A DNA stretch of 64,000 nt. Source: Candidatus Pacearchaeota archaeon. Lineage in GTDB: Archaea; Nanobdellota; Nanobdellia; Pacearchaeales; GW2011-AR1. The translations under genes were made by a program, and so were the position numbers. The notes under the pieces were generated by a model. The model was given only the letters and a program-made list of their open reading frames with translations, was not told the origin of the DNA and did no database searches. Positions 16,398 through 24,203 of this stretch are shown in pieces (positions within the stretch are counted from its first letter, which is position 1; each line of letters opens with the position of its first letter). The DNA is taken from assembly GCA_019659125.1 (NCBI GenBank), contig JAIFVX010000002.1, positions 62,001 through 126,000 on the forward strand, given 5' to 3'.

Positions 16398-17252
16398 ATG
16401 AATATTGGAATCATCGGCGCAGGTGTCGTTGGAAGCGCTACCGGAAGAGTCCTTGAACAGAAGCACCAAGTAAGGTATTATGATCGTTACAAATCTGGCC
16501 TTGAGGACATCGGGCCGCTTGCACGAGAATCTGACATAGTATTTGTATGTGTTCCAACCCCTATGAAAGCAACAGGAGAAATGGACTACTCGGCTATCAA
16601 CCATTCTTTGGATAATCTTCTTGGAGCCACCGCGCGGGCGGATAGGGAGCCGGAAGATCTTATTACCGTCATCAGATCCACGGCTGTTTCAGGTACGACT
16701 GAGAAGCTGGCGGAAGAATATCCATTCAAGTTTGCATTTAATCCTGAATTTCTAAGGGAAAAACATGCAGAAGAAGATATGAGAAATACAGATAGAGTTG
16801 TTATCGGAGCAAATGATCCGTTAGTAAGTGAAAAAATCATGCACATGTACGAGGAAGTTTTCCCACATGCAAATTATTTTTGCGTTAAGACTAGAGACGC
16901 AGAGATGATCAAATATGCTGCTAATGTCACTCTTGCATCCCAAGTAGCTATTGCAAATGAGATCTATAATATTTGTAAAGTCGTGGGTGTGAATTATAAT
17001 ACCGTGAAAGAGGTTATTTTGCACGATAAACGCATAGGGACTAATATTGATGTGCCTGGCCCAGATGGAGACTTTGGCTTTGGAGGTAAGTGCTTTCCTA
17101 AGGATCTCAATGCTTTAATATATCTTGCACAGACGCAACACTATCCTTCCAACCTTCTCAGAGAGGTATGGAGAAGTAACCTTGACTTTAGAGAAAAAAT
17201 GGACTGGCTAGATATCAAAGGGGCCACCACTGCGAATGATTTTAAGAAATAA
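16398..17252 (+). CDS. UDP-glucose/GDP-mannose dehydrogenase family protein, short form
   Basis: This 284-residue protein would oxidise a nucleotide sugar C6-OH to a carboxylate in two NAD-dependent steps (UDP-glucose to UDP-glucuronate is the usual case). It has the NAD-binding GIIGAGVVGSATG (4-16), NPEFLRE (115-121), the lysine of MIKYAAN (170-176) and the catalytic Cys232 in FGGKCFPKD. Normal family members have about 400-450 residues with a C-terminal UDP-binding Rossmann domain. Here the protein ends some 50 residues after the catalytic Cys, so that domain is absent. The ending is a clean stop followed by a tRNA promoter, not an obvious frameshift. The family is secure; activity without the C-terminal domain is uncertain. 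Confidence 0.85.
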   Translation: MNIGIIGAGVVGSATGRVLEQKHQVRYYDRYKSGLEDIGPLARESDIVFVCVPTPMKATGEMDYSAINHSLDNLLGATARADREPEDLITVIRSTAVSGTTEKLAEEYPFKFAFNPEFLREKHAEEDMRNTDRVVIGANDPLVSEKIMHMYEEVFPHANYFCVKTRDAEMIKYAANVTLASQVAIANEIYNICKVVGVNYNTVKEVILHDKRIGTNIDVPGPDGDFGFGGKCFPKDLNALIYLAQTQHYPSNLLREVWRSNLDFREKMDWLDIKGATTANDFKK

Positions 17253-17259
17253 TTCGATA

Positions 17260-17269
17260 TCTTTAAAAG
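17260..17269 (+). promoter_or_regulatory. TATA box of tRNA-Arg
   Basis: The sequence tctttaaaag is centred about 27 bases before the tRNA-Arg 5' end. Confidence 0.6.
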
Positions 17270-17291
17270 ATGTTTTCCTTACTAGTTGGGT

Positions 17292-17367
17292 GCGCCCGTA
17301 GCTCAGCCTGGATTAGAGCATCAGGGTCCTAACCTGAGGGTCGTAGGTTCAAATCCTATCGGGCGCG
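17292..17367 (+). tRNA. tRNA-Arg (anticodon CCT)
   Basis: The acceptor stem is gcgcccg/cgggcgc, and the anticodon stem is tcagg/cctga with loop gtcctaa (anticodon CCT). The T arm is gtagg/cctat with ttcaaat and the discriminator base is G. No CCA is encoded and there is no intron. Confidence 0.95.
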
Positions 17368-17373
17368 TAGTAA

Positions 17374-17383
17374 GGTTTAAAAG
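17374..17383 (+). promoter_or_regulatory. TATA box of tRNA-Gly
   Basis: The sequence ggtttaaaag is centred about 28 bases before the tRNA-Gly 5' end and begins 7 bases after the tRNA-Arg 3' end, so the two tRNAs have separate promoters. Confidence 0.6.
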
Positions 17384-17406
17384 ACATTTATTAATTATCT
17401 ATTTGA

Positions 17407-17506
17407 GCGCGGTTAGTTAAATGGCATAACCGCTGGTTTCCATGATAATTTAAATCTAGATTATCGAAATGACCAGCTGTCACGGGTTCGATTCCCGTAC
17501 CGCGCA
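17407..17506 (+). tRNA. tRNA-Gly (anticodon TCC) with a 29-base intron
   Basis: The acceptor stem is gcgcggt/accgcgc and the anticodon stem is gctgg/ccagc. The intron at 17443-17471 is removed to leave loop tttccaa (anticodon TCC). The junction folds into a textbook bulge-helix-bulge: core helix tttc/gaaa, 3-base bulges cat and tga on opposite strands, and an inner stem gataattt/agattatc. Cutting after the second base of each bulge gives the canonical 37/38 splice site. The discriminator is A and no CCA is encoded. Confidence 0.95.
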
Positions 17507-17544
17507 GTCATTAGATTTAAAAGCAGGATTTATTCTATATCGGA

Positions 17545-18426
17545 ATGGAACATCATCCCAAAAGCTGGTATGACTCATGGTATAAGATACTTCTTTTACC
17601 GCCCGTCGTCCTCTTCGTATTATCCTTAGTCTACCTTGGGGTCTTTTACTCTCAGCACAACGACTTTGTGCATAAGGACGCAAGCCTGTCAGGAGGAACA
17701 ACTATCACACTGAGTGGAGACATTAACACGGTTGAACTCGAGAGTGCGTTGAAAGCGCAGGTTCCTGATGTCTCATTTAGAAGCATTACAGACTTAACTT
17801 CAGGAAAGCCTGTTGCGACGATCATAGATTCGTCAGCTGAACCTTCGGTGTTGATGCCGATTATTGAGAAATCCCTTGGCCATCCATTGACTGCTCAGAA
17901 CTCAAACATAGAATTTACAGGCCCTACCCTAAGTCAGAACTTCTACAAGCAACTCATTATTGCCATCATTTTCTCATTCGTACTCATGTCTATTGTCATA
18001 TTCATCCTTTTCAGAAGTTTTGTTCCTAGTATTGCAGTCATCTTCGCCGCGCTTGCAGACATTCTCATGTCTCTGGCATTCATCGACTATCTTGGTGTAC
18101 GGTTATCTGCTGCAGGAATCGCTGCATTCCTTATGCTTATTGGATATTCTGTCGATACTGACATTCTTCTCACTACGCGAGTTGTAAAAAAGAGAGAAGG
18201 AACTGTTAATCAGAGAATTTACGGGGCATTCACCACAGGATTGTTCATGACCGTCACTGCACTGATTGCAGTACTGCCTGCTTTCTTCATCGTTACAGGA
18301 CTACCTGAATCATTCAGGCAGATATTCCTTATCCTTGCCGTAGGGTTATTCGCAGACATCTTTAACACATGGCTCACAAACGCGAGTATCATCAAATGGT
18401 ACGCTGATGCCAAGGGGATGAAATGA
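17545..18426 (+). CDS. secF: Protein-export membrane protein SecF
   Basis: SecF works with SecD beside the SecY translocon and uses the proton gradient to help pull exported proteins outward. This 293-residue protein has the six-helix plan: the first helix at about 14-36 (LLLPPVVLFVLSLVYLGVF), an external domain to about 130, then five helices to the end. Family features include DASLSGGTTITLSG, FTGPTLSQNFYKQ and AFLMLIGYSVDTDILLTTRVV. The C-terminal NTWLTNASIIKWY is typical of archaeal SecF. It precedes secD with a 4-base overlap, the archaeal gene order. A TATA box (gatttaaaag, 17514-17523) about 26 bases before the ATG indicates a leaderless start. Confidence 0.94.
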   Translation: MEHHPKSWYDSWYKILLLPPVVLFVLSLVYLGVFYSQHNDFVHKDASLSGGTTITLSGDINTVELESALKAQVPDVSFRSITDLTSGKPVATIIDSSAEPSVLMPIIEKSLGHPLTAQNSNIEFTGPTLSQNFYKQLIIAIIFSFVLMSIVIFILFRSFVPSIAVIFAALADILMSLAFIDYLGVRLSAAGIAAFLMLIGYSVDTDILLTTRVVKKREGTVNQRIYGAFTTGLFMTVTALIAVLPAFFIVTGLPESFRQIFLILAVGLFADIFNTWLTNASIIKWYADAKGMK

Positions 18427-19937
18427 AATTAACATTCCGACTTTGGGTTCTCATCATTGTGCTTATCTTAGCAGCACTCATGATATCTCCAAGCTTTGAG
18501 AAAGGAGTAATTATCAAGAGTGTAGAGAAAAACTCAACAGCGTTCAATGAGGGACTAAGAGCAGGCATGGTTCTTGCAAAGGTCAATGGAAAGCCTATCA
18601 CTACATCCCACGATTATACGACGATTGTCTCTCCTCTCTTTGAGAAAAATGGTAGTGTACGATTAAGCATTGAGACTAAGAAAGACGGAAGTTTCATATT
18701 TTTGACTGAGCGTGCGCCTGAAATAACTGTAGGGGACATTCCTCGAACGAAGATAAAGACGGGACTTGACTTAAGTGGAGGAGCTCGGGCATTGGTGCGA
18801 CCTGCAAATGTATCTCTTTCTTCTTCCGAGATCAACGACCTTGTGGCTGTTACCAGTCAGAGATTGAATGCGTTTGGGATTACTGACGTCACGGTAAGGC
18901 CTGCAAAAGATTTGCAAGGAAACAACTTCATGCTTGTCGAGATTGCAGGAGCAACACCAACTGACATACAGGATTTAGTAGGAAAACAAGGAAAGTTTGA
19001 GGCAAAAGTTGGAAATACCTCGGTCTTTGAAGGGGGAGATAAAGACATCAGTAGTGTATGTAGAAACGACGCAAGCTGTGCCGGAGTCACCAGCTGCTTC
19101 CCTGTCCAGACTGGAGGCTATGCATGTAATTTTGCATTCACCATCTATTTGACGGAAGAGGCTGCTCAGAAACATGCTTCAATCACAAAAAATATTTCTC
19201 TTGATAGCACAGGCCAGTACCTTTCTCAGAAGCTCTACCTCTATGTTGATGATCAGGAAGTTGATTCTCTTCTTATCAGCTCTGATCTGAAGGGAAGAGC
19301 TACAACGCAAATATCCATTCAGGGTTCAGGTGCGGGAAGAAACCAGGAAGAAGCCCTTACTGAAGCAAAGAATAATATGAAGAAGCTCCAGACAATCTTA
19401 ATTACGGGAAGCCTGCCCTACAAGCTTGAGATTGTCAAACTCGACACTATATCGCCGTTCTTAGGTAAAGAATTTACTAGAAGCATCATGCTTCTTGCAC
19501 TCGTCGTCTTTATCGCAGTTTCCGTTGTATTATTCGTCAAGTATAGAAAGATAAAGATTACTCTTGCTGTTATCCTCACCATGTTCTGTGAAGCATTCAT
19601 CACTCTCGGGATTGCTGCACTTATTAAGTGGAACCTTGACGCTCCTAGTATTGCAGGAATTATTGCGGGAATGGGAACTGGTGTCAACGACCAGATTGTT
19701 CTTATTGATGAGGCTGTTAACGACAAAGAGACAAGTAGTGCGAAAGAGAGAATCAAAAGAGCATTGTTCATTATCTTTGGTGCATTCTTTACCATTGTAG
19801 CAGCCATGCTTCCACTCTTCTGGGCTGGAGCAGGATTATTGCGAGGCTTCGCATTGACAACCATCATTGGAGTCAGCGTTGGAATTCTGATAACACGACC
19901 TGCATTCGCAGACATATTGAGGAAACTCGAAGGATAA
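18423..19937 (+). CDS. secD: Protein-export membrane protein SecD with a PDZ-like insert
   Basis: This 504-residue protein is SecF's partner. After the first helix (about 5-22) comes a stretch at about 27-95 (GVIIKSVEKNSTAFNEGLRAG, then LAKVNGKPITTSHD), which has the fold signature of a PDZ domain. Next is the SecD hallmark KTGLDLSGGARALVRP, the external P1 domain with four cysteines at about 201-227, and five more helices ending with GVSVGILITRPAFADILRKLEG. The Cys pairs lie outside the cell and could form disulfides. Its stop overlaps the start of the next small gene, so that one may be co-expressed. Confidence 0.93.
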   Translation: MKLTFRLWVLIIVLILAALMISPSFEKGVIIKSVEKNSTAFNEGLRAGMVLAKVNGKPITTSHDYTTIVSPLFEKNGSVRLSIETKKDGSFIFLTERAPEITVGDIPRTKIKTGLDLSGGARALVRPANVSLSSSEINDLVAVTSQRLNAFGITDVTVRPAKDLQGNNFMLVEIAGATPTDIQDLVGKQGKFEAKVGNTSVFEGGDKDISSVCRNDASCAGVTSCFPVQTGGYACNFAFTIYLTEEAAQKHASITKNISLDSTGQYLSQKLYLYVDDQEVDSLLISSDLKGRATTQISIQGSGAGRNQEEALTEAKNNMKKLQTILITGSLPYKLEIVKLDTISPFLGKEFTRSIMLLALVVFIAVSVVLFVKYRKIKITLAVILTMFCEAFITLGIAALIKWNLDAPSIAGIIAGMGTGVNDQIVLIDEAVNDKETSSAKERIKRALFIIFGAFFTIVAAMLPLFWAGAGLLRGFALTTIIGVSVGILITRPAFADILRKLEG

Positions 19938-20128
19938 TGGAAGAAAGCTTAAATCTCAATATTCCAGAATGTGCCGCGAATAGTAACTATATAGTTGATT
20001 GGAGGTTTCTTGCGGACCCTGGAGAATCGTATAGGCCTCAACCTCTCGGAGAACTAAGTAAAGAATGCGCTCCTATAGGCCATCTACAGTCTTATCGTCA
20101 TATCTATGAAAGAGGAGATACTGATTAA
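19937..20128 (+). CDS. Small protein of unknown function (63 aa) coupled to secD
   Basis: This frame begins at the last base of the secD stop (TAATG) and ends on the first base of the next gene (another 1-base overlap), so it is locked between two real genes. The 63 residues (starting MEESLNLNIPEC) include two cysteines, several prolines and an acidic end YERGDTD, with no membrane segment. I do not recognise the family. The tight coupling on both sides is the main argument that it is expressed. Confidence 0.5.
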   Translation: MEESLNLNIPECAANSNYIVDWRFLADPGESYRPQPLGELSKECAPIGHLQSYRHIYERGDTD

Positions 20129-20565
20129 TGCTGCCTCGTACCCATATTATCTTAGGAGCCGCGTTTAGTATTCTTCTTTGGATAATCAATCCAAACATTT
20201 ATTGGCCTTATCTTGCTCTCACCTTTCTGGCGTCCGTTTTCATCGACTTCGACCATTATGTTGCATCCGTCATGAAAACAAGGAAACTCAGTCTGATGCA
20301 CTCGTTTGATTATCATGCCCGATTAAACAAGGTTAAGGATGCAGAAAAAAAGAGGGGAATTAGGACGCGAGGGGACTTCCATTTGTTTCATACGGTCGAG
20401 TTCCACGCGCTTATAGGGATATTGGGGATATTCTTTGCTCCTTTCTTCTACATTTTTATAGGTATGGTGTTCCATTCTTTGCTTGATCTTATTTCTCTTG
20501 TTTATAAAGACGTCGTATATGTACGGGAATATTTCTTCTTCAGCTGGTTGTGGAATAAATTCTAG
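20128..20565 (+). CDS. Membrane-bound metal-dependent hydrolase-like protein (YdjM/DUF457 type)
   Basis: This 145-residue integral membrane protein has about four hydrophobic segments and conserved His/Asp positions at helix ends: MLPRTHIILG at the start, FIDFDHYVA near 46, FHLFHTVEFHAL near 87-98, and FHSLLDLI near 115. This arrangement of buried His and Asp is that of the YdjM/DUF457 family, thought to bind metal, although no reaction is firmly established. It follows the secD-linked small gene by overlap and converges on the next gene with a 4-base overlap. Confidence 0.75.
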   Translation: MLPRTHIILGAAFSILLWIINPNIYWPYLALTFLASVFIDFDHYVASVMKTRKLSLMHSFDYHARLNKVKDAEKKRGIRTRGDFHLFHTVEFHALIGILGIFFAPFFYIFIGMVFHSLLDLISLVYKDVVYVREYFFFSWLWNKF

Positions 20566-20837
20566 AGAAAACTGACAAATCCCTTAGCAAGCAAAAGAAA
20601 TGCTGGAACCCATAATATGACGACTGGAAGCGTAAAGATGAGTGAAATAAAAAGTATAAGTGCAGCTGCTATGTCCAGTACACTTAACACGTCTCCTCCA
20701 ATGACAAACATTCCTTTAGCCAGCAACAACCCTCCACAGAAAAGGATGACTTGAAATAACACGTTAATTCCAAATATCATCATAAGGAATGATGCTGCAG
20801 CCACAAGATCTATTGCTCCTAATATCTTTACAAGCAT
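20562..20837 (-). CDS. Small membrane protein (91 aa)
   Basis: These 91 residues are almost wholly hydrophobic, forming about three or four helices (LVAAASFLMMIFGINVLFQVILFCGG, FVIGGDVLSVLDIAAALILFISLIF seen in pieces, and VVILWVPAFLLLAKG). A repeated pattern of leucine-rich stretch plus GLLLAKG/FLLLAKG at about 36-42 and 80-86 suggests two similar halves. Function unknown. It overlaps the DUF457 gene stop by 4 bases on the opposite strand. Confidence 0.65.
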   Translation of the reverse strand: MLVKILGAIDLVAAASFLMMIFGINVLFQVILFCGGLLLAKGMFVIGGDVLSVLDIAAALILFISLIFTLPVVILWVPAFLLLAKGFVSFL

Positions 20838-20911
20838 AGGAGAAGCCCAGGAAATGAGTTAATAAGGCTTACTATGGCAAGATTTAAATTACCTTACTTT
20901 CCTCAAAGAGA

Positions 20912-21670
20912 ATGAGGAAAAAGCTTCTTATTTTGATCGTTGCTTATAATGCTGAAAAAACAATCAAGACCTTGCTTGACAGGATTCCCAAAGAAGTCCT
21001 TGATTACGCAGAAGAAATTCTTATTGCAGACGACGCTTCAAAAGATTCTACGTTCCTCCTTGCTGAACATTACAAGAAGGAGAGAGGCATCAAAAAGATA
21101 AAAATTGTAAAGCATACCAAGAACAAAGGATATGGGGGAAATCAAAAATGGGGATACCAGTATGCCATTACTCATGGATTTGACATTGTCGTAATGGTCC
21201 ATGGAGATGCTCAGTATCCTCCTGAATATATCATGCCTCTTATCAAGCCCATCGTTGAGAGAAAAGCAGATTTTGTTTTTGGATCAAGAATGGCCGGTCA
21301 TCCACTCAGAGGAAATATGCCATTCTATAAATTCTTAGGCAATATCTTCCTGACGACTGTAGAAAATATGTTTTTAGGGACACGGCTTACTGAATTCCAT
21401 TCGGGGTTCCGGGCATATTCGGTGGATGCCTTAAAATCCATTCCTTTAAAATATGACTCTGATGGGTTCCATTTTGATTCAGAGATTATATTCCAGCTTG
21501 TCGAGGCAAAGAAAAAGATAAAGGAGATCACGATTCCAACTTTTTATGGTGAGGAACGATCTAATGTTAAAGTGATCCCGTATGGATTGAATGTGTTGAA
21601 GGAATTACTGAAGTATACGCTACATAGATTAGGACTCAGGAAATACAATAAATATGCTATTTCCGGTTAA
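20912..21670 (+). CDS. Glycosyltransferase family 2, polyprenyl-phosphate sugar synthase-like
   Basis: This 252-residue GT-A enzyme has LILIVAYNAEKTIKTLL at the start and the donor motif in VVMVHGDAQYPPEY (about 94-107). The following FVFGSRM, EFHSGFRAY and FDSEIIFQ blocks are the pattern of dolichyl-phosphate mannose/glucose synthases, which charge the lipid carrier with one sugar. No C-terminal membrane helices are present, so it is the soluble form. It opens the glycan island and has its own TATA box (agatttaaat). It converges on the DUF218 gene with a 14-base overlap. Its charged lipid would serve the PMT-like enzymes at 22378 and 48371. Confidence 0.85.
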   Translation: MRKKLLILIVAYNAEKTIKTLLDRIPKEVLDYAEEILIADDASKDSTFLLAEHYKKERGIKKIKIVKHTKNKGYGGNQKWGYQYAITHGFDIVVMVHGDAQYPPEYIMPLIKPIVERKADFVFGSRMAGHPLRGNMPFYKFLGNIFLTTVENMFLGTRLTEFHSGFRAYSVDALKSIPLKYDSDGFHFDSEIIFQLVEAKKKIKEITIPTFYGEERSNVKVIPYGLNVLKELLKYTLHRLGLRKYNKYAISG

Positions 21671-22304
21671 CCCTTACCATTTCGGTATAAAAATTAAGAA
21701 TATCCTCACATCCATATACATTTGTTAGATGTCTTAGATTACGATAGATTTTGTGACGGACAAACAATGCCCTTACGATGTTTAAGTCATCTCCTGGTGT
21801 GACGTGCTTGAAAGTATCTAGGAAGCTATCAAGACTCCTTTTCTCACGTTCAATGATGGCTGGATCACTCACGAGCTCTGTTTTCATCCCTTGGAAACCG
21901 ATAGTATATGCATCACCATACACCTTCCTAAAGATTTGCTCGACTCGAGGCATATGATAATCGCTTGATACAACTTGAAGAGTTCTAAAGTCTCTTGGTT
22001 TGACTACGGACAGTTTAGTGAAGACTGCTTGGCCCACTGTGTCAAGGGATTCGGTTTCAAGTAAAATGGATGTTGGAGGGACATTCAATTTCTCAACTGC
22101 ATACTTTTCCATTAGTGAAGCATGTGTATGAGGGACTTCTAAGACCTCTCTCCAAGAGGCCCTGCCAGACATAGTAAGAGTATGAGTTTCTCCATTGATA
22201 AGGTATGCCGCGCCATGCTCTACTCTTTTTTTACACTCTTCGCTGAATTCCCCATTATGATTATGGGTGTGAGAAAGAATAATCGTTGTATCAAATCGAT
22301 TCAT
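21657..22304 (-). CDS. YdcF/ElyC-like DUF218 protein (copy 1)
   Basis: This 215-residue protein belongs to the DUF218 (SanA/ElyC/YdcF) family. The recognisable part is ILLETESLDTVGQAVFTK followed by VVSSDYHMPRVEQIFRKVYG, where the family has a conserved Asn/Asp-Thr helix and the His/Arg loop. Bacterial members influence undecaprenyl-phosphate and envelope-glycan metabolism, and some bind S-adenosylmethionine, but no general reaction is established. No signal peptide is present, so it is probably cytoplasmic. Its presence here, with another copy at 25822, fits a link to carrier-lipid metabolism. Confidence 0.7.
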   Translation of the reverse strand: MNRFDTTIILSHTHNHNGEFSEECKKRVEHGAAYLINGETHTLTMSGRASWREVLEVPHTHASLMEKYAVEKLNVPPTSILLETESLDTVGQAVFTKLSVVKPRDFRTLQVVSSDYHMPRVEQIFRKVYGDAYTIGFQGMKTELVSDPAIIEREKRSLDSFLDTFKHVTPGDDLNIVRALFVRHKIYRNLRHLTNVYGCEDILNFYTEMVRVNRK

Positions 22305-22377
22305 GATTTGGCGTATGAGGAATAACTTTTAAATCTTTGCTGGATAACTATTTAAAGAGATTTTTGCTTTGTTTTTT

Positions 22378-24183
22378 ATGGCAAAGGGGGTTCTTGATCG
22401 CACACTTGACGGGATTCTTGACGTTATTTATTCTAAGGAAAAAAAGTCTGTGAGGCTCCTTATCGCTCTTACCTTTATAGGATTCATCCTCCGCCTTATT
22501 GCTGCACTGCACCTGGATACTCTTGCTGATGATACCCTCTATTCATCACAGAGTGCTGGAATACTGCAGGCACATATCTTATCAACACATTCGAATCCAC
22601 CCTTGTTTTTTTATGTAACTGATTTTATCTATAAAGTCCTTGGATATACTACTCTCGCTTCACGATTCTTCCCGCTTATAGCAGGAACATTACTTATTCC
22701 CATAATATTCCTTATAACGAGGAAGTTCTTCAATGATCGAGTAGCGTTGTGCGCTGCATTCTTTGCGACCTTTTCAAACTTTCTGGTTAGGATGACATTT
22801 AGTGAGCATAGCCTTGTGCTGTTCTTCTTTTCATTCTTTGCGGTGTATCTTGGAATGCTGCACCTGGATACAGGAAAGAAGTCGTATATGGTATATTCAG
22901 GAGTTCTTTTTGGGCTGGCATTATTAACGAAATACAATGCTCCATTCATGATTCTATCTTTCTTTGTTTTCTCATTGTATTATATGAAAGTGAAGGGAAT
23001 GCCTGTGAAAAAGCATATGAAGCATATACTTGTCTTTATTGCAATTCTTATTGTATGTGCTCTTCCTTTCCTTGCATTTAACTATTTCATCTATCAAGAA
23101 AAAGGAATTGTTGATGTTTATTTCAGTAGGGTAATCCATGTTGACAAAGCGCAACAGCTTTATGGCGGCCTTGCAGGTCAGGACTCAAGCCTTTTCACCA
23201 ATCTTGTAAAACCTGCAGTCTATAACAACTATAATCTTGTCTTTAAGACTGATCTTTTCCTCTTCCTATTTGGGATTGCCGGCATCTTGCTCTTGATACT
23301 CCATAGGCAGAAGGTTTCCCTTGCATTCCTATTCATCTTCTTTATTATTCCATTCGTACTGCAGAGTGCTGGAAGCAATCTCCAGAAGCATTTCGTGTTC
23401 ATGCACGTGCTCTTCTGCATTCCTGCAGGATATGCATTGTATGAAGGCATGGGGAGACTTGGCAAGAAATGGATGAGATGGGGAATTGTTGTAATCCTTA
23501 TGGCTTTCTTTATCATAAACCTTGGGACTGCCTATGGTACTCCTCAGAGTTACTTTGAGAAAAGCCCAACCTCATCACTCAAAAGCTTCATAAACGGCAA
23601 TGTTAAGAGCAGCGATTTAATTATCTTGGACTCAAGGATCTATTCGGGAAGGGCTTTCTGGCTTGCAACTGATAAGCATTTCCTTACACTTGATGAGTTT
23701 CCCTATGTCTATTCGGTAAGCCAGAACATGACTGGAAAAGTCGCTACGAATGTTTATGTTGTTGAATGCGTTATTGATGACTGTGGATGGGGATGGATTA
23801 ATACACGGCAGGACATCAATGCAAGTGCTGAACAGCTCCTTGACCAGTTCAAAGCTGTCTCACAGAAGAAAGCATCTATTGAAGGATCTGAGTTTTCTGG
23901 AAATGAAATTACGGCTCCTAAACGACAGCAGGAGGTCTACCGCATTTATCAGACCAGCCTTTCTCTGAACCCTTCCCTTGTGCAGCAGACTGATATGATT
24001 CACTCATTTTATTTTGCTCCGTACCTGTACAAAAACATGGAGCAGTATACCTACTCTTATACGACCCATGGATTGGGAACCATGGTTAATACGGTAAGTT
24101 TGTGGATCATCTATCTTGCAATGATCCTTTCCCTCATCGCGTTCCTCAGTGTATTTTATTTCTTAACCAAATCATTTAAATAA
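22378..24183 (+). CDS. PMT/ArnT-like membrane glycosyltransferase (GT39/GT-C)
   Basis: This 601-residue membrane protein has a GT-C fold: roughly 12 hydrophobic helices in the first two thirds, an acidic pair in the first external loop (TLADDTLYSS) and a soluble external C-terminal part ending in another helix. Enzymes of this type move a single sugar from a polyprenyl-phosphate donor to a glycan or protein outside the membrane. A TTG at 22369 is in frame, but the ATG at 22378 sits about 25 bases below a TATA box (actatttaaag), so I take the latter. The flippase gene follows 20 bases later. Confidence 0.82.
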   Translation: MAKGVLDRTLDGILDVIYSKEKKSVRLLIALTFIGFILRLIAALHLDTLADDTLYSSQSAGILQAHILSTHSNPPLFFYVTDFIYKVLGYTTLASRFFPLIAGTLLIPIIFLITRKFFNDRVALCAAFFATFSNFLVRMTFSEHSLVLFFFSFFAVYLGMLHLDTGKKSYMVYSGVLFGLALLTKYNAPFMILSFFVFSLYYMKVKGMPVKKHMKHILVFIAILIVCALPFLAFNYFIYQEKGIVDVYFSRVIHVDKAQQLYGGLAGQDSSLFTNLVKPAVYNNYNLVFKTDLFLFLFGIAGILLLILHRQKVSLAFLFIFFIIPFVLQSAGSNLQKHFVFMHVLFCIPAGYALYEGMGRLGKKWMRWGIVVILMAFFIINLGTAYGTPQSYFEKSPTSSLKSFINGNVKSSDLIILDSRIYSGRAFWLATDKHFLTLDEFPYVYSVSQNMTGKVATNVYVVECVIDDCGWGWINTRQDINASAEQLLDQFKAVSQKKASIEGSEFSGNEITAPKRQQEVYRIYQTSLSLNPSLVQQTDMIHSFYFAPYLYKNMEQYTYSYTTHGLGTMVNTVSLWIIYLAMILSLIAFLSVFYFLTKSFK

Positions 24184-24203
24184 ATACCTTAATTCGTGAC
24201 ATA

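Noticed and set aside
17443..17471. Reading the intron-bearing tRNA as tRNA-Met (CAT)
   Set aside because: The CAT triplet falls in the splice bulge; after splicing at the bulge-helix-bulge the loop is tttccaa, giving TCC (Gly).
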